This document shows, in pieces, positions 23,294-32,507 of a DNA stretch of 64,000 nucleotides. The notes under the pieces were generated by a model. That model made no database searches. It saw nothing but the letters and a program-made list of their open reading frames with translations, and had not been told where the DNA came from. The position numbers and the translations under genes are program-made. The DNA is taken from NCBI GenBank assembly GCA_017433905.1, contig JAFRGI010000017.1, positions 1-64,000 on the forward strand, written 5' to 3'. The first letter of the stretch is position 1. Every line of letters begins with the position of its first letter. The stretch comes from Ruminococcus sp. (GTDB taxonomy: Bacteria; Bacillota; Clostridia; Oscillospirales; Acutalibacteraceae).

Positions 23294-24994
23294 ATGAGTG
23301 AACAGATTACAATATGGCACGTCGGCAATACAGGTTTGAGGAATCCAAACCGAATTCAAGAGGGATTTTCTGTGTTTGCAAAATCTTCGTTTGTGGGTAG
23401 GTTGCATGGTCGTGAAAATGAACTTGGCTTTATGAGGTTGCTTAACGAAAAGGGCATTATCCAAAACGAAGCTGGTAAAGACGTCTCCGGCAGCCATGCA
23501 CGTAAATGGCGACTGATGTTTGCGAGAAACGGATTCATTTATCCTCAAGTCAAGAAAAAAGACGGTCGTCAAGATGATCTCGGCGCAATGGATGATATTA
23601 CACCGTTCGGAAAAGTGTTTTTGAAAGCTGATACATACCCTGCAATGCAGGAGTGCTTCCTTCGCTCAATGAGCGTAGAGCAAACCGATATGCCTGATAA
23701 AGAACTTCATTTTTCGCCGTTGAGATGGCTATTAGCGATTATGCTGGAGCTTGAAAAGCGAACTGGAACATCTGAATTAAGCAGAATTGAATTCGCTCTT
23801 TGGGGACACACCACTAATCCCAACTATAATTTGGATGATGTGGTTGATAACATTCTTGACCTAAGACAGCGTAGAGCAGTTGCTCCGTCAAAACGTGTAT
23901 TTGATAAAAAAGAAATTGCAAAAAGATCCGAGCATTACGATAAAATGCCGGAAAACTTCTTGGATTACGGTGATATGAATATGAGGTATCTCCGCGTTTC
24001 AGGACTATTCCAACGAAAAGGCAGAGGTTTAATCATTGTTCCGGCAAAACATGTGTTAGCAGAAAAGCTTGCTAAAACAACTGCAAGTGATACTCCGCTC
24101 ATGGAGCAGTATAAAACGCTTTGCTCAGGAGCTCCTTTGCCTACCGACAATAAAGATGTCGCAAAGTCATTGCTTGATGATTTGATTAAGCAAATGAAAG
24201 ATCGTCATATCTTGTTTGATATTTCAGATTTGCCTTTGAATACAGCGGCAGAGATCAATATAGCAAGACAGAGACTTGAAAATATTCTTGCTAAGACAGA
24301 CGAAATCCGGTATGCCAATGATCAGTGTAATCAATGGGAAGAAATCAGAGATTATATGACCTTACTGATCAAAGGCGGCGGAAAGCATGTGTATGACGAA
24401 GATAATGCAATTGAAGTTCCTAAGGATGAAACGCCCGCTTATCTTGAATGGATACTTTGGCGTGCCGCATTAGCGATTGATCACATGGTTAATAAACCAT
24501 ATGAAGTTCGCGGCTTCAAATTGGATTCTGATTTCTTACCTGTGTCGGCTGCCGGTGGTGGTAAAGGTGATCTGTATTGTGAATACAGCGATTTCACTAT
24601 TCTTACAGAGGTGACAATGTCTACGTCCTCTCGTCAAGAAGCAATGGAAGGCGAACCAGTTAGACGTCACGTTTCAGATGCGGTTTTGAAATACGATAAG
24701 CCTGTATATGGTCTATTCATTGCTATTCGTATTGATACAAACACGGCTGAAACATTCAGACATGGAGTGTGGTATGCAAAAGGTGATGTAAAGCAGCGAC
24801 TGAATATTGTACCTCTTACATTAGCACAGTTTCAGATATTTTTTGTGGCAATGTTTGAAGCCCAAAAGGCACATCCGAAAAATCTTAGAGATTTGATTGA
24901 TGTATGTGAAATTCCCCGAGACAGCATGGAAGCCCCTGAGTGGAAAGAATACATTGATAATGCTGTTTCAGACAGATCGGCTGTCATACATTGA
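23294..24994 (+). CDS. AlwI-family type II restriction endonuclease
   Basis: 566 residues resembling the AlwI family, whose type member recognises GGATC and cuts outside it. The N-terminal DNA-recognition region begins ITIWHVGNTGLRNPNRI. The C-terminal catalytic part contains a PD-(D/E)xK-like core with LTEVTMSTSSRQ, followed by EGEPVRRHV, the most characteristic family segment. The ATG at 23294 has AGAGGAAAA upstream. Translation order (controller, methylase, nuclease) is protective for the host. The recognition site is not proven here; AlwI-like specificity is inference from family. Confidence 0.85.
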   Translation: MSEQITIWHVGNTGLRNPNRIQEGFSVFAKSSFVGRLHGRENELGFMRLLNEKGIIQNEAGKDVSGSHARKWRLMFARNGFIYPQVKKKDGRQDDLGAMDDITPFGKVFLKADTYPAMQECFLRSMSVEQTDMPDKELHFSPLRWLLAIMLELEKRTGTSELSRIEFALWGHTTNPNYNLDDVVDNILDLRQRRAVAPSKRVFDKKEIAKRSEHYDKMPENFLDYGDMNMRYLRVSGLFQRKGRGLIIVPAKHVLAEKLAKTTASDTPLMEQYKTLCSGAPLPTDNKDVAKSLLDDLIKQMKDRHILFDISDLPLNTAAEINIARQRLENILAKTDEIRYANDQCNQWEEIRDYMTLLIKGGGKHVYDEDNAIEVPKDETPAYLEWILWRAALAIDHMVNKPYEVRGFKLDSDFLPVSAAGGGKGDLYCEYSDFTILTEVTMSTSSRQEAMEGEPVRRHVSDAVLKYDKPVYGLFIAIRIDTNTAETFRHGVWYAKGDVKQRLNIVPLTLAQFQIFFVAMFEAQKAHPKNLRDLIDVCEIPRDSMEAPEWKEYIDNAVSDRSAVIH

Positions 24995-25070
24995 TAACTC
25001 TATCATATTTCTTTCATTTTTTCAGAATAAGTTTATATTATAACTCAGAAAGAAAGGTTCTGTTTGCAAA

Positions 25071-25618
25071 GTGAGCAATATCAATAACTCAGTAGAACTT
25101 GGTAAGGTGCATGCAGAAAAAGTTACTCCTTCTGTACATACACCTTCATTTATTCAAGCGGATACACTATTTACTTTTTCTTCGCAACTTGATTTTCTTT
25201 TTCCATATCTTAAGAATTCTTGTTTATATCCAAGATTTTGTGACGAAGATATCAGTTACCTTGAAATTCCTGATATAAAAAAGATATATATATTCCAATG
25301 AAATGTTTCTGTGATATTAACCTTCATAGAATAAATCGTCATTTGGATTGGTATGGTTATTACGGATTAGCTTTTTCAAAGGAGTGGGGAATGAGGAATG
25401 GAGTACAGCCAATTCAATACATTAATCCGGATTCAGCTCTTCGAAAGGATTTTTCATTCTTGTTTTCTAAGGCGATGCAATCCGAGGATTCTCAGTCTAA
25501 TGAGTTAGAAAACCAACTGAAAAGTTTTATGTTATGTTGTTGCTTATACGATTCACAACTAGGCGGTGTGAGAGGAGGGCCGCAAAACTTTTGGGCAACT
25601 TTCCGCTCAATTGTATAG
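25071..25618 (+). pseudogene. AbiGi-like abortive infection gene, frameshifted at an (AT)5 tract
   Basis: Two frames form one domain. The first (25071-25301, GTG start) ends IKKIYIFQ. The second (25298-25618) begins MKCFCDINLHRINRHLDWYGYYGLAFSKEWG and continues QPIQYINPD. Together they match AbiGi-type antitoxin proteins, where I(Y/P)IPMxCFCDI is continuous. Removing one AT unit from the (AT)5 run at 25284-25293 joins the frames as KIYIPMKCFCD. The stop and second ATG overlap (ATGA), so coupled translation of two pieces cannot be excluded. The last 20 or so residues (GGVRGGPQNFWATF...) do not look like the family, suggesting truncation at the element end. No AbiGii partner is present. Confidence 0.6.
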
Positions 25619-25685
25619 GAAAAGTCATGTTCGAGCGGTTGCTGAGATGATGGATTTCAAAGGAGGATAAAGTGCTGCAGTGCCG

Positions 25686-25711
25686 GAGAAAGCTTGCAAC
25701 AAAGCTTTCTC
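25686..25711. repeat. 10-bp perfect inverted repeat before the ctsR control region
   Basis: GAGAAAGCTT / AAGCTTTCTC with a 6-nt loop and no T-run on either side. It sits at the junction between the mobile element and the ctsR operon. It may be a transcription barrier or an end structure of the element. Confidence 0.5.
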
Positions 25712-25716
25712 ACGAA

Positions 25717-25733
25717 AGTCAGAAAAAGTCAAA
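25717..25733 (+). promoter_or_regulatory. Upstream CtsR box
   Basis: AGTCAGAAAAAGTCAAA, matching the CtsR heptad direct repeat RGTCAAA-NAN-RGTCAAA with one mismatch. It lies about 90 nt upstream of the promoter. Confidence 0.55.
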
Positions 25734-25804
25734 AAATGTTAAAATGTTAGCAAATCGAAGTATACAGGAGAATACGTGAGAAAAACAAAGGTTAGCACGG
25801 AAAA

Positions 25805-25850
25805 CTTGACTTTATTTGACTTTGACTTTTACTGACCATGGCGCTATAAT
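25805..25850 (+). promoter_or_regulatory. Promoter and CtsR operator of the ctsR-mcsA-mcsB-clpC operon
   Basis: TTGACT (25822-25827), 17 nt, TATAAT (25845-25850). A CtsR box on the opposite strand, AGTCAAATAAAGTCAAG (complement of 25805-25821), touches the -35, so CtsR binding would block RNA polymerase. This is the expected autoregulation of class III heat-shock genes. Confidence 0.8.
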
Positions 25851-25891
25851 ATAGTCACAGCTCCGAAAGGAGAAGGAAAGAAGGGTCAAAC

Positions 25892-26344
25892 ATGAGAATG
25901 AGTGATTTAGTAACAAAATATATTATGGATATGCTCGAAGCGCAGGACGGCAGTGCTGAGATCAAGCGCAATGAGCTGGCAGGTTCTCTGGGATGTGTGC
26001 CCAGCCAGATTAACTATGTCATCACCTCTCGGTTCACTCCCGAACAGGGCTATATTGTCGAGAGCCGGCGCGGCGGCGGCGGATATATTCGTATCAGCCG
26101 CGTCAAGATGGATAAGGGCACGACCATTATGCATATCATCAATGCAGTGGGCAATACTCTTGACAAAGCAACTGCCGAGGCAATGCTCAACAACATGCTC
26201 CAACAACATTATATGGAGTTGGAGGTCGCTCAGGTGATTGCGGCGGCACTGTCCGACAGGACGCTCGCATCCGTTGAGCAGGAACGGCGTGATGTATTGC
26301 GTGCGGACTTGTTTAAGAATATGGTCATTACATTGAATCATTAA
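25892..26344 (+). CDS. ctsR: Transcriptional repressor CtsR
   Basis: 150 residues. CtsR represses clp and mcs genes and releases DNA on heat or arginine-kinase stress. The winged helix-turn-helix is in the N-terminal half (KRNELAGSLGCVPSQINYVITSRF), followed by the glycine-rich heat-sensing wing ESRRGGGGYIRI at about residues 58-69. The C-terminal helical dimer and McsB-contact domain follows. The start has GAAGGG at 25879-25884. It leads the operon and has its own boxes upstream. Confidence 0.96.
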   Translation: MRMSDLVTKYIMDMLEAQDGSAEIKRNELAGSLGCVPSQINYVITSRFTPEQGYIVESRRGGGGYIRISRVKMDKGTTIMHIINAVGNTLDKATAEAMLNNMLQQHYMELEVAQVIAAALSDRTLASVEQERRDVLRADLFKNMVITLNH

Positions 26345-26358
26345 AGGGAGGTATTTGT

Positions 26359-26871
26359 ATGAGAAAATGCGATAAATGCGGTGCAGAAAATGCCGCAACA
26401 CATGTCAAAACCATTATCAACGGTGAACTGCGGGAGTATGATCTCTGTTCTGCCTGTGCGCACAAGCTGGGATACGCCAACGTATTTGCTGATATGGAAA
26501 GTGATTTTTCCAATTTGCTCGGCAGCTTTTTCGGTAATGTTCTGCCTGCGCGAACCCAGTCAACACGATGCGAATTCTGCGGTTCCACTTATGCGGAAAT
26601 CGCAAACAGCGGTCATGTCGGTTGCGCAAACTGTTACACGCTTTTTGCCGACAGACTCAATCCTTCCATTGTCAGATTGCACGGCAATGCCGCCCACTGC
26701 GGAAAAAACAGTAAAATTCCGGCGGAGGAAACGGAAAAGCCGCGCAGGAAAACAAAGAAAGAAACTGTCAGAGATTTGCAGGAGCAGCTCGAAAAAGCGG
26801 TTGCCCGTCAGGATTTTGAACAGGCAGCTGAGCTGCGCGATAAAATCAAGGAAATGGAGGGATCCAAATGA
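26359..26871 (+). CDS. mcsA: McsA, activator of the protein arginine kinase
   Basis: 170 residues. Two zinc-binding pairs lie at the N-terminus (CDKCGAEN, CSACAHK) and two more in the middle (CEFCGSTY, CANCY), followed by a C-terminal UVR coiled-coil motif (LQEQLEKAVARQDFEQAAELRDKI). McsA activates McsB and binds ClpC. The gene lies 14 nt after ctsR and overlaps mcsB by 4 nt (ATGA). Confidence 0.95.
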   Translation: MRKCDKCGAENAATHVKTIINGELREYDLCSACAHKLGYANVFADMESDFSNLLGSFFGNVLPARTQSTRCEFCGSTYAEIANSGHVGCANCYTLFADRLNPSIVRLHGNAAHCGKNSKIPAEETEKPRRKTKKETVRDLQEQLEKAVARQDFEQAAELRDKIKEMEGSK

Positions 26872-27857
26872 GTGATATCGTGATTTCCACACGGGTACGT
26901 TTGGCACGTAACCTAAAGGAGTATCCGTTTCCCTGTCGTCTGGGCAAGCAGGGATGTGAGAAGGTGATCGAGAGCGTGCGGGACGCACTGCTCAATGGCA
27001 ACAGCGCCATCGCAAGTGATTTTAATTTCATCAAAATGAGCGAACTGGAGCCGCAGCAGAGCGTTTCGCTGGTGGAAAAACATCTTGTCAGTCCTGAGTT
27101 TATCAGCAATGCGGAAGGCAGAGCGCTTTTGCTCAGCAAGGATGAAAGTTTGAGTATCATGCTCAACGAGGAAGATCACATCCGCTTGCAGGTGATCAAA
27201 CAGGGGATGGCGCTAGACGAGGCATACGACATAGCCGATAAGCTGGATACCCTTCTGGATGAGAGGTTAGAATTTGCCTTTGACGAGCGGCTGGGCTATC
27301 TGACCCAGTGTCCGACCAATCTTGGCACGGGTATGCGCGCGTCAGTCATGCTCCATTTGCCGGCGCTTCAAAAGAGCAAGGTTATCAGCCGTATCAGCGG
27401 CAATCTCAGTAAGCTGGGGTTGATTATTCGCGGAGCGCACGGTGAAGGAACAGAGCCGAAGGGCGCCATGTATCAGTTGTCTAACCAGATCACGCTCGGT
27501 ATTTCCGAGAAAGCGGCGATTGAAAATCTCAAAAATATTGCCAACCAATTGATTATTCAGGAGGAGCAGGCGCGGGAGCGCATTTGTTCCAGTATCGACG
27601 TGCGAGACACGATCGCACGCAGCTTAGGTATTCTTCGGTCGGCGCTTGTCATTTCACACGATGAAGCACTCAAGTTGCTGTCCAACGTCCGTCTCGGTAT
27701 TTCTGCAGGACAAATTAAGGATGTGACGGTTGCGCAGGTAGACGCACTGATGACGGCGGTGGAGCCTGCCACACTCAGCGTTAGTCTCGGCAAAAACCTT
27801 TCGCCGCATGAACGCGACGTGGAAAGAGCCAATTTGTTAAGAGAAAAACTACAGTAA
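26868..27857 (+). CDS. mcsB: McsB protein arginine kinase
   Basis: 329 residues, ATP:guanido phosphotransferase fold, which marks proteins with phosphoarginine for ClpCP degradation. Visible parts are STRVRLARN at the N-terminus (nucleotide-binding arginines), the central EDHIRLQVI motif (residues 103-111), the TNLGTGMRASVMLHLP loop and RGAHGEGTEP. It is about 20 residues shorter than Bacillus McsB at the C-terminus. It is coupled to mcsA by a 4-nt overlap, with clpC 41 nt downstream. Confidence 0.95.
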   Translation: MSDIVISTRVRLARNLKEYPFPCRLGKQGCEKVIESVRDALLNGNSAIASDFNFIKMSELEPQQSVSLVEKHLVSPEFISNAEGRALLLSKDESLSIMLNEEDHIRLQVIKQGMALDEAYDIADKLDTLLDERLEFAFDERLGYLTQCPTNLGTGMRASVMLHLPALQKSKVISRISGNLSKLGLIIRGAHGEGTEPKGAMYQLSNQITLGISEKAAIENLKNIANQLIIQEEQARERICSSIDVRDTIARSLGILRSALVISHDEALKLLSNVRLGISAGQIKDVTVAQVDALMTAVEPATLSVSLGKNLSPHERDVERANLLREKLQ

Positions 27858-27898
27858 GTTTTTTCATATATCATGTTATTATTTGGGGGTGTATGTGT

Positions 27899-30325
27899 AT
27901 GTTTAATATTGAAGGTTTCACACAAAAAGCAAACAAAGCGGTCAACCTCGCGGTGCAGTCTGCCGAGAGCATGGGTCAAAATTACGTTGGCACAGAGCAC
28001 ATTCTTCTCGGTCTTACACAGGAGGGAACAGGCGTTGCTGCCGAAGCGTTAAAATCCTGCGGACTAAATGCCGATGATCTTGAAAACAAGATCAGAAGTA
28101 CGGGTTCCGGCTATCCGACCAAGCTGTCTCACAATGCTTTTACGCCGCGCACTAAGCGGTTGCTGCAGACGGCTGTCGCGTTTGCGTCACGCATGGGCGG
28201 CTACGTCGGTACGGAACATATTTTGTTGGCGATTCTTTATGAGCAGGACAGCTATGCACACAGCTTCCTCCGCGAGTTGGGCGTGGATATCAACCGGCTT
28301 GCCGAACAGCTTCAAAGCTCGCTTGGCAGCGGACAGGGCGGTGCATCCGCGCAGCCCGGGGGCGCAGAAGGCGGCGCCGGCGATTCGGCTCTTGAAAAGT
28401 TTGGCAGGGATCTGACACAAGCCGCCAAAAACGGCGAGATTGATCCTGTTATCGGCAGAGAAAAAGAAATTGAGCGCGTGATTCAAATTTTATCGCGCCG
28501 CACTAAGAACAACCCTGTTTTGATCGGTGAACCGGGCGTCGGAAAAACCGCTGTTGCCGAGGGTCTTGCTCTTGAGATTTCCAAGGGAAATGTTCCCGAA
28601 ATTCTGCGTGACAAGCGCGTCGTTACACTCGATCTAACGGGTATGGTTGCCGGTGCGAAGTATCGCGGCGACTTTGAAGAGCGCATTAAGGCGGCGATTG
28701 ACGAGGTCAAACAGAGTCAAAACACGATTTTGTTCATCGACGAGCTTCACACGATCATTGGCGCCGGTGCGGCAGAAGGAAGTGCGGACGCTGCCAATAT
28801 TCTCAAGCCTTCGTTGGCACGCGGAGATTTTCAGGTTATCGGTGCGACAACCCTCAATGAGTACCGCAAGTACATCGAGAAGGACGCGGCTTTGGAGCGT
28901 CGGTTCCAGCCGGTCAAGGTTGGAGAACCGACGCAGGAACAGGCGATCGCTATTCTGCGTGGTCTGCGTGACAAATATGAGGCGCACCACAAGGTAAAGA
29001 TTTCCGACGAGGCGATGGAAGCGGCAGTTAAGCTGTCCGCGCGCTACATCGCGGACCGCTATCTTCCGGACAAGGCGATCGATCTGATTGACGAAGGCGC
29101 CTCTAAGGTGCGGCTTGCGTCCATGACGTCTCCCGACAATATTAAGGAGTTGGAGCAGACCCTCGAGCAGTTTGAGCAGGAAAAGGCGAGTGCGGTCAAC
29201 GAGCAGGATTTTGAACGCGCGGCAAAGCTGCGCGACGAGCAGAAAGACGTGCAAAAGCGTTTGGATGAAGCGCGCAAAAACTGGAAAGATCAGCAGAAGG
29301 ACTGCGGCGGCGAGGTAGACGCTGAGGTGATCGCTCGGATCGTTTCCGACTGGACGGGTGTTCCTGTTGTGCAGTTGACCAAGGAAGAGAGCGAACGATT
29401 GCTCCGTATGGAGCAGGTGCTTCATGAGCGCGTTGTCGGACAGGATGAAGCTGTCAGTTCTATTGCCCGGGCGATTCGCCGCGGTAGAGTCGGCCTGAAG
29501 GATCCCAAGCGTCCGGTCGGTTCCTTTATCTTTCTCGGTCCCACGGGCGTCGGCAAAACCGAGCTCTGCAAGGCGTTGGCTCAGGCGATGTTCGGTGATG
29601 AAAACGCTATGCTTCGTCTGGACATGTCCGAGTATATGGAGAAGCACACGGTTTCTAAGCTGATCGGTTCGCCTCCCGGATACGTCGGATTTGATGAAGG
29701 CGGTCAGCTTACGGAAAAGGTGCGCAGAAAACCCTACTCCGTTGTCCTGTTTGATGAAATCGAGAAGGCACATCCCGATGTGTTCAATATGCTGTTACAA
29801 ATTCTCGAGGATGGCAGATTGACGGACTCGCAGGGAAGAACCGTTGATTTTAAGAATACCGTGATCATCATGACTTCAAACGTTGGTGCACGCTTGATTA
29901 CCGATCACCATAAATCCCTTGGCTTCACACACGGCGAGGAGAAACAGGATACCAACGTCAGGGAATTGGTGCTCGGAGAGCTGAAAAAGGTATTTCGTCC
30001 TGAGTTTCTTAACCGTGTGGACGATATTATCGTCTTTAACAAACTCACGCAGGATGAGATCAAGGAAATCGCGCAAAAGATGCTCGAAACGCTTGCCAAG
30101 CGTCTGAAGCTGATGGATATTGACATCACCTTTACCGACGCAGCTGTCACGGCGATAGCCGACAAGGGTTTTGACGACGCTTACGGTGCACGTCCGCTCC
30201 GCAGAGCCATTCAAACGGAGATAGAGGATACTCTTTCGGAACAGATGCTCGACGGTAAGGTGCAGTCCGGTTCCGTAGTAGTCTGTGATTATGCCGACGG
30301 ATCGTTTATCTTCCGCACGGAATAA
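27899..30325 (+). CDS. clpC: ATP-dependent Clp protease ATPase subunit ClpC
   Basis: Hsp100 unfoldase of 808 residues. It has an N-terminal double Clp repeat (1-145, binding adaptors such as McsB) and a Gly/Ala-rich linker. AAA-1 has Walker A GEPGVGKT, a UVR/M-domain ([15 protein letters not shown]) follows, and AAA-2 has Walker A GPTGVGKT with [14 protein letters not shown]. The ClpP-binding loop region precedes the D2-small domain. ATG occurs at 27893 and 27899; the GGGGG run at 27885-27889 is better spaced for the second. It is the last gene of the CtsR operon. Confidence 0.96.
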   Translation: MFNIEGFTQKANKAVNLAVQSAESMGQNYVGTEHILLGLTQEGTGVAAEALKSCGLNADDLENKIRSTGSGYPTKLSHNAFTPRTKRLLQTAVAFASRMGGYVGTEHILLAILYEQDSYAHSFLRELGVDINRLAEQLQSSLGSGQGGASAQPGGAEGGAGDSALEKFGRDLTQAAKNGEIDPVIGREKEIERVIQILSRRTKNNPVLIGEPGVGKTAVAEGLALEISKGNVPEILRDKRVVTLDLTGMVAGAKYRGDFEERIKAAIDEVKQSQNTILFIDELHTIIGAGAAEGSADAANILKPSLARGDFQVIGATTLNEYRKYIEKDAALERRFQPVKVGEPTQEQAIAILRGLRDKYEAHHKVKISDEAMEAAVKLSARYIADRYLPDKAIDLIDEGASKVRLASMTSPDNIKELEQTLEQFEQEKASAVNEQDFERAAKLRDEQKDVQKRLDEARKNWKDQQKDCGGEVDAEVIARIVSDWTGVPVVQLTKEESERLLRMEQVLHERVVGQDEAVSSIARAIRRGRVGLKDPKRPVGSFIFLGPTGVGKTELCKALAQAMFGDENAMLRLDMSEYMEKHTVSKLIGSPPGYVGFDEGGQLTEKVRRKPYSVVLFDEIEKAHPDVFNMLLQILEDGRLTDSQGRTVDFKNTVIIMTSNVGARLITDHHKSLGFTHGEEKQDTNVRELVLGELKKVFRPEFLNRVDDIIVFNKLTQDEIKEIAQKMLETLAKRLKLMDIDITFTDAAVTAIADKGFDDAYGARPLRRAIQTEIEDTLSEQMLDGKVQSGSVVVCDYADGSFIFRTE

Positions 30326-30337
30326 TACGATAAGTAA

Positions 30338-30384
30338 ATGAAGAGGCTGCCGCAAATCGAAAGATTTGACGGCAGTCTCTTCAT
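30338..30384. terminator. Bidirectional terminator between clpC and the V-ATPase operon
   Basis: Long stem ATGAAGAG-CTGCCG / CGGCAG-CTCTTCAT with an inner hairpin CAAATC GAAA GATTTG. It lies between converging gene ends, 13 nt after clpC and 6 nt before the end of subunit D. Confidence 0.75.
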
Positions 30385-30390
30385 CAGCAT

Positions 30391-31047
30391 TTATGATGCC
30401 GAATAATGGTGCGCTTTGTCGAGGAGCATGTCTTTGACCTTCATCAGTCTTGTACGGCTGGAACGGTCGTTTTCCTCGAGCTTCATCGAGATATATTTGA
30501 TCGTTTCTTGATAACGCGGGATCATAACGTGCTCGAGCGAATTGACGCGACGGCGCGTCTTTTCAATTTCCGCGGACATTAGTTCACAACTCTTTTCGTA
30601 CTGCGCGAGCCGGATCATATCAGGCAGGATTTTGTCAAGACTCATCACTGCGTCGTCGAGCTCAAATGAGGTAAACGCAAAGCCGTAAGGAAAGATATCG
30701 CCCTTGTCGGCGGTGCGTGTTTCTGTCTCGAACTGCGGAATTTCTACGCTCATGATGTTTTTGGAGTGGGTTTCCACTCCGATTTGCTGTTTGGGGGAGA
30801 GGAGTGCTGCATCGAGCGCTTCCTTGCTCATGACAGCGCTGGCGTTGACAAAATGAGCGTTGCAGTGTTCCAGCTCCGCCTCCACTTTTTCACGCAGATC
30901 GCGTGTGACGCGAATGAGATCGAGAAACTGCCGCATGAGCTCGTCGCGCTTGTCCTTGAGCATTTTATGTCCGCGCACAGCTGTGGTGAGTTGCTTTTTG
31001 AGCTTGCTTAGCTGCATGCGCGTCGGATTTACATTCATAACTGCCAT
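30391..31047 (-). CDS. ntpD: V-type ATPase subunit D (central stalk)
   Basis: 218 residues, two long helices forming the rotor shaft in the A3B3 head. The N-terminus reads VNPTRMQLSKLKKQLTTAVRGHKMLKDKRDELM, the family hallmark. The C-terminal helix contains RRVNSLEHVMIPRYQETIKYI. It is the last gene of the operon, with GGAGGTAAAATCA before the start. E. hirae Ntp names are used here. Confidence 0.95.
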   Translation of the reverse strand: MAVMNVNPTRMQLSKLKKQLTTAVRGHKMLKDKRDELMRQFLDLIRVTRDLREKVEAELEHCNAHFVNASAVMSKEALDAALLSPKQQIGVETHSKNIMSVEIPQFETETRTADKGDIFPYGFAFTSFELDDAVMSLDKILPDMIRLAQYEKSCELMSAEIEKTRRRVNSLEHVMIPRYQETIKYISMKLEENDRSSRTRLMKVKDMLLDKAHHYSAS

Positions 31048-31130
31048 TGATTTTACCTCCGGATAGATAGGTTTGATGAAGTAAACGGTCGGTTGCCCGA
31101 TGCCTCGTTACATACAGGCAGCCGCGAACA

Positions 31131-32507
31131 TCAATCCTTCTTCGGGTAGTATTTGTCCAGCATATCGTCCTTGATACGCTTCAGCTCGGAACGCGGCAGA
31201 ATCGCGAGGAGCTGCCATCCGATGTCGAGGGTTTCCTCGATGGAGCGGTTGGCGTCATAGCCCTGGGAGACGTACTCTTTCTCAAACGCCTCGGCAAACT
31301 CCGCGTATTTCTTATCCATATCGGTCAGTGCCGCTTCACCGAGAATGACCATCAGCTCACGCGCATCCTTGCCGCGAGCATATGCGGCAAAAAGTTGGTT
31401 CATGGTCGCCGCATGATCCTCTCGGGTTCTGTCCGGACCGATTCCCTTGTCCTTGAGTCGGGACAGCGAGGGCAAAACGTCGATCGGCGGCGTCACACTC
31501 TTGCGGTAAAGCTCACGCGAAAGGATGATCTGACCCTCCGTGATATATCCTGTGAGGTCGGGGATCGGGTGGGTTTTGTCGTCCTCCGGCATGGTGAGAA
31601 TCGGAATCAGTGTGATCGATCCATCTTTGCCTCTCAGTCTGCCGGCCCTCTCATAGAGCGTCGCAAGGTCGGTATACATGTAGCCGGGATAGCCGCGTCT
31701 GCCGGGAACTTCCTTGCGTGCGGCGGAAACCTCACGCAGCGCATCGGCGTAGTTTGTAATATCGGTCATGATGACGAGAACATGCATGCCGAGATCAAAT
31801 GCGAGGTATTCGGCGGCGGTCAGTGCCATTTTCGGGGTGGCAATACGTTCGATTGCGGGGTCGTTGGCGAGGTTAACGAACATCACCGTTCGGTCGATAG
31901 CGCCTGTTTCCTTAAAGGACTGGATAAAGTAGTCGGATTCCTCGAAGGTAATACCCATTGCGGCGAATACAACTGCAAACTGCTCGTCTTTGCCGCGAAC
32001 AGTCGCCTGACGTGCAATTTGCGCGGCTAGCTGTGCGTGAGGGAGACCGGAAGCCGAGAAAATCGGCAGCTTTTGACCGCGGACGAGGGTGTTCAGTCCG
32101 TCGATCGCGGAAATACCCGTTTGGATAAATTCCTGCGGATAGTTGCGCGCAGCGGGATTCATGGGGGTGCCGTTGACGTCGAGGCGCTTTTCGGGTATCA
32201 GCGCAGGACCTCCGTCAATCGGGTTACCCAGACCGTCGAATACGCGCGAGAGCATATCGGAGGAAACGGGGAGTTCCATGGAACGACCCAAAAATCGGAC
32301 TTTAGAATCAGCGAGGTTGATGCCTGCTGCAGAATCAAAAAGCTGAACAAGAGCGTTGCTGCCGTCAACCTCGAGCACCTTGCAACGGCGTGTTTCACCG
32401 TCGGGAAGTTCAATTTCGCCGAGCTCGTCATATTTGACATCTTCGACGTCACTGATCATCATCAGAGGTCCCGCGACCTCTCGGATGGTACGGTATTCCT
32501 TTGGCAT
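31131..32507 (-). CDS. ntpB: V-type ATPase subunit B (non-catalytic)
   Basis: 458 residues. RecA-like head subunit lacking the P-loop, with the conserved [19 protein letters not shown], the stretch [38 protein letters not shown] (interface arginine region) and a C-terminal [10 protein letters not shown] helix. It alternates with A to form the hexamer. The start codon shares one base with the stop of subunit A (TGATG). Confidence 0.96.
   Translation of the reverse strand: MPKEYRTIREVAGPLMMISDVEDVKYDELGEIELPDGETRRCKVLEVDGSNALVQLFDSAAGINLADSKVRFLGRSMELPVSSDMLSRVFDGLGNPIDGGPALIPEKRLDVNGTPMNPAARNYPQEFIQTGISAIDGLNTLVRGQKLPIFSASGLPHAQLAAQIARQATVRGKDEQFAVVFAAMGITFEESDYFIQSFKETGAIDRTVMFVNLANDPAIERIATPKMALTAAEYLAFDLGMHVLVIMTDITNYADALREVSAARKEVPGRRGYPGYMYTDLATLYERAGRLRGKDGSITLIPILTMPEDDKTHPIPDLTGYITEGQIILSRELYRKSVTPPIDVLPSLSRLKDKGIGPDRTREDHAATMNQLFAAYARGKDARELMVILGEAALTDMDKKYAEFAEAFEKEYVSQGYDANRSIEETLDIGWQLLAILPRSELKRIKDDMLDKYYPKKD

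Larger units (their letters stand above)
15325..25670. mobile_element. Integrative mobilizable element inserted beside tRNA-Pro (right limit approximate)
   Basis: Block of foreign character holding integrase, two small Xis-like proteins, RepA_N initiator, coiled-coil membrane protein, relaxase, MobC, an oriT-like region, and defence cargo (AlwI-type R-M, AbiGi-like). The left end abuts tRNA-Pro. The right end lies between the broken AbiGi-like gene (25618) and the first CtsR box (25717). No repeat of the tRNA 3' end was found there by eye, so the boundary is inferred. No VirB/TcpA conjugation genes exist, so the element is mobilizable rather than self-transmissible. Confidence 0.75.

Noticed and set aside
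25298..25618. Separate gene starting at the MKCFCD ATG
   Set aside because: The ATG lies inside the conserved AbiGi-like core, so it is better read as the second half of a frameshifted gene, although coupled translation is not excluded.
25000..25890. Right-hand copy of the tRNA-Pro 3' end (attR)
   Set aside because: Read through for GTTCAAGTCTTG, TCATCCCG and ACCAACCCC; only unrelated fragments such as GTTCGAGCGG were seen.
28634..29773. 379-codon minus-strand open frame opposite clpC
   Set aside because: Antisense shadow of the ClpC AAA domains; no ribosome-binding site or family pattern.
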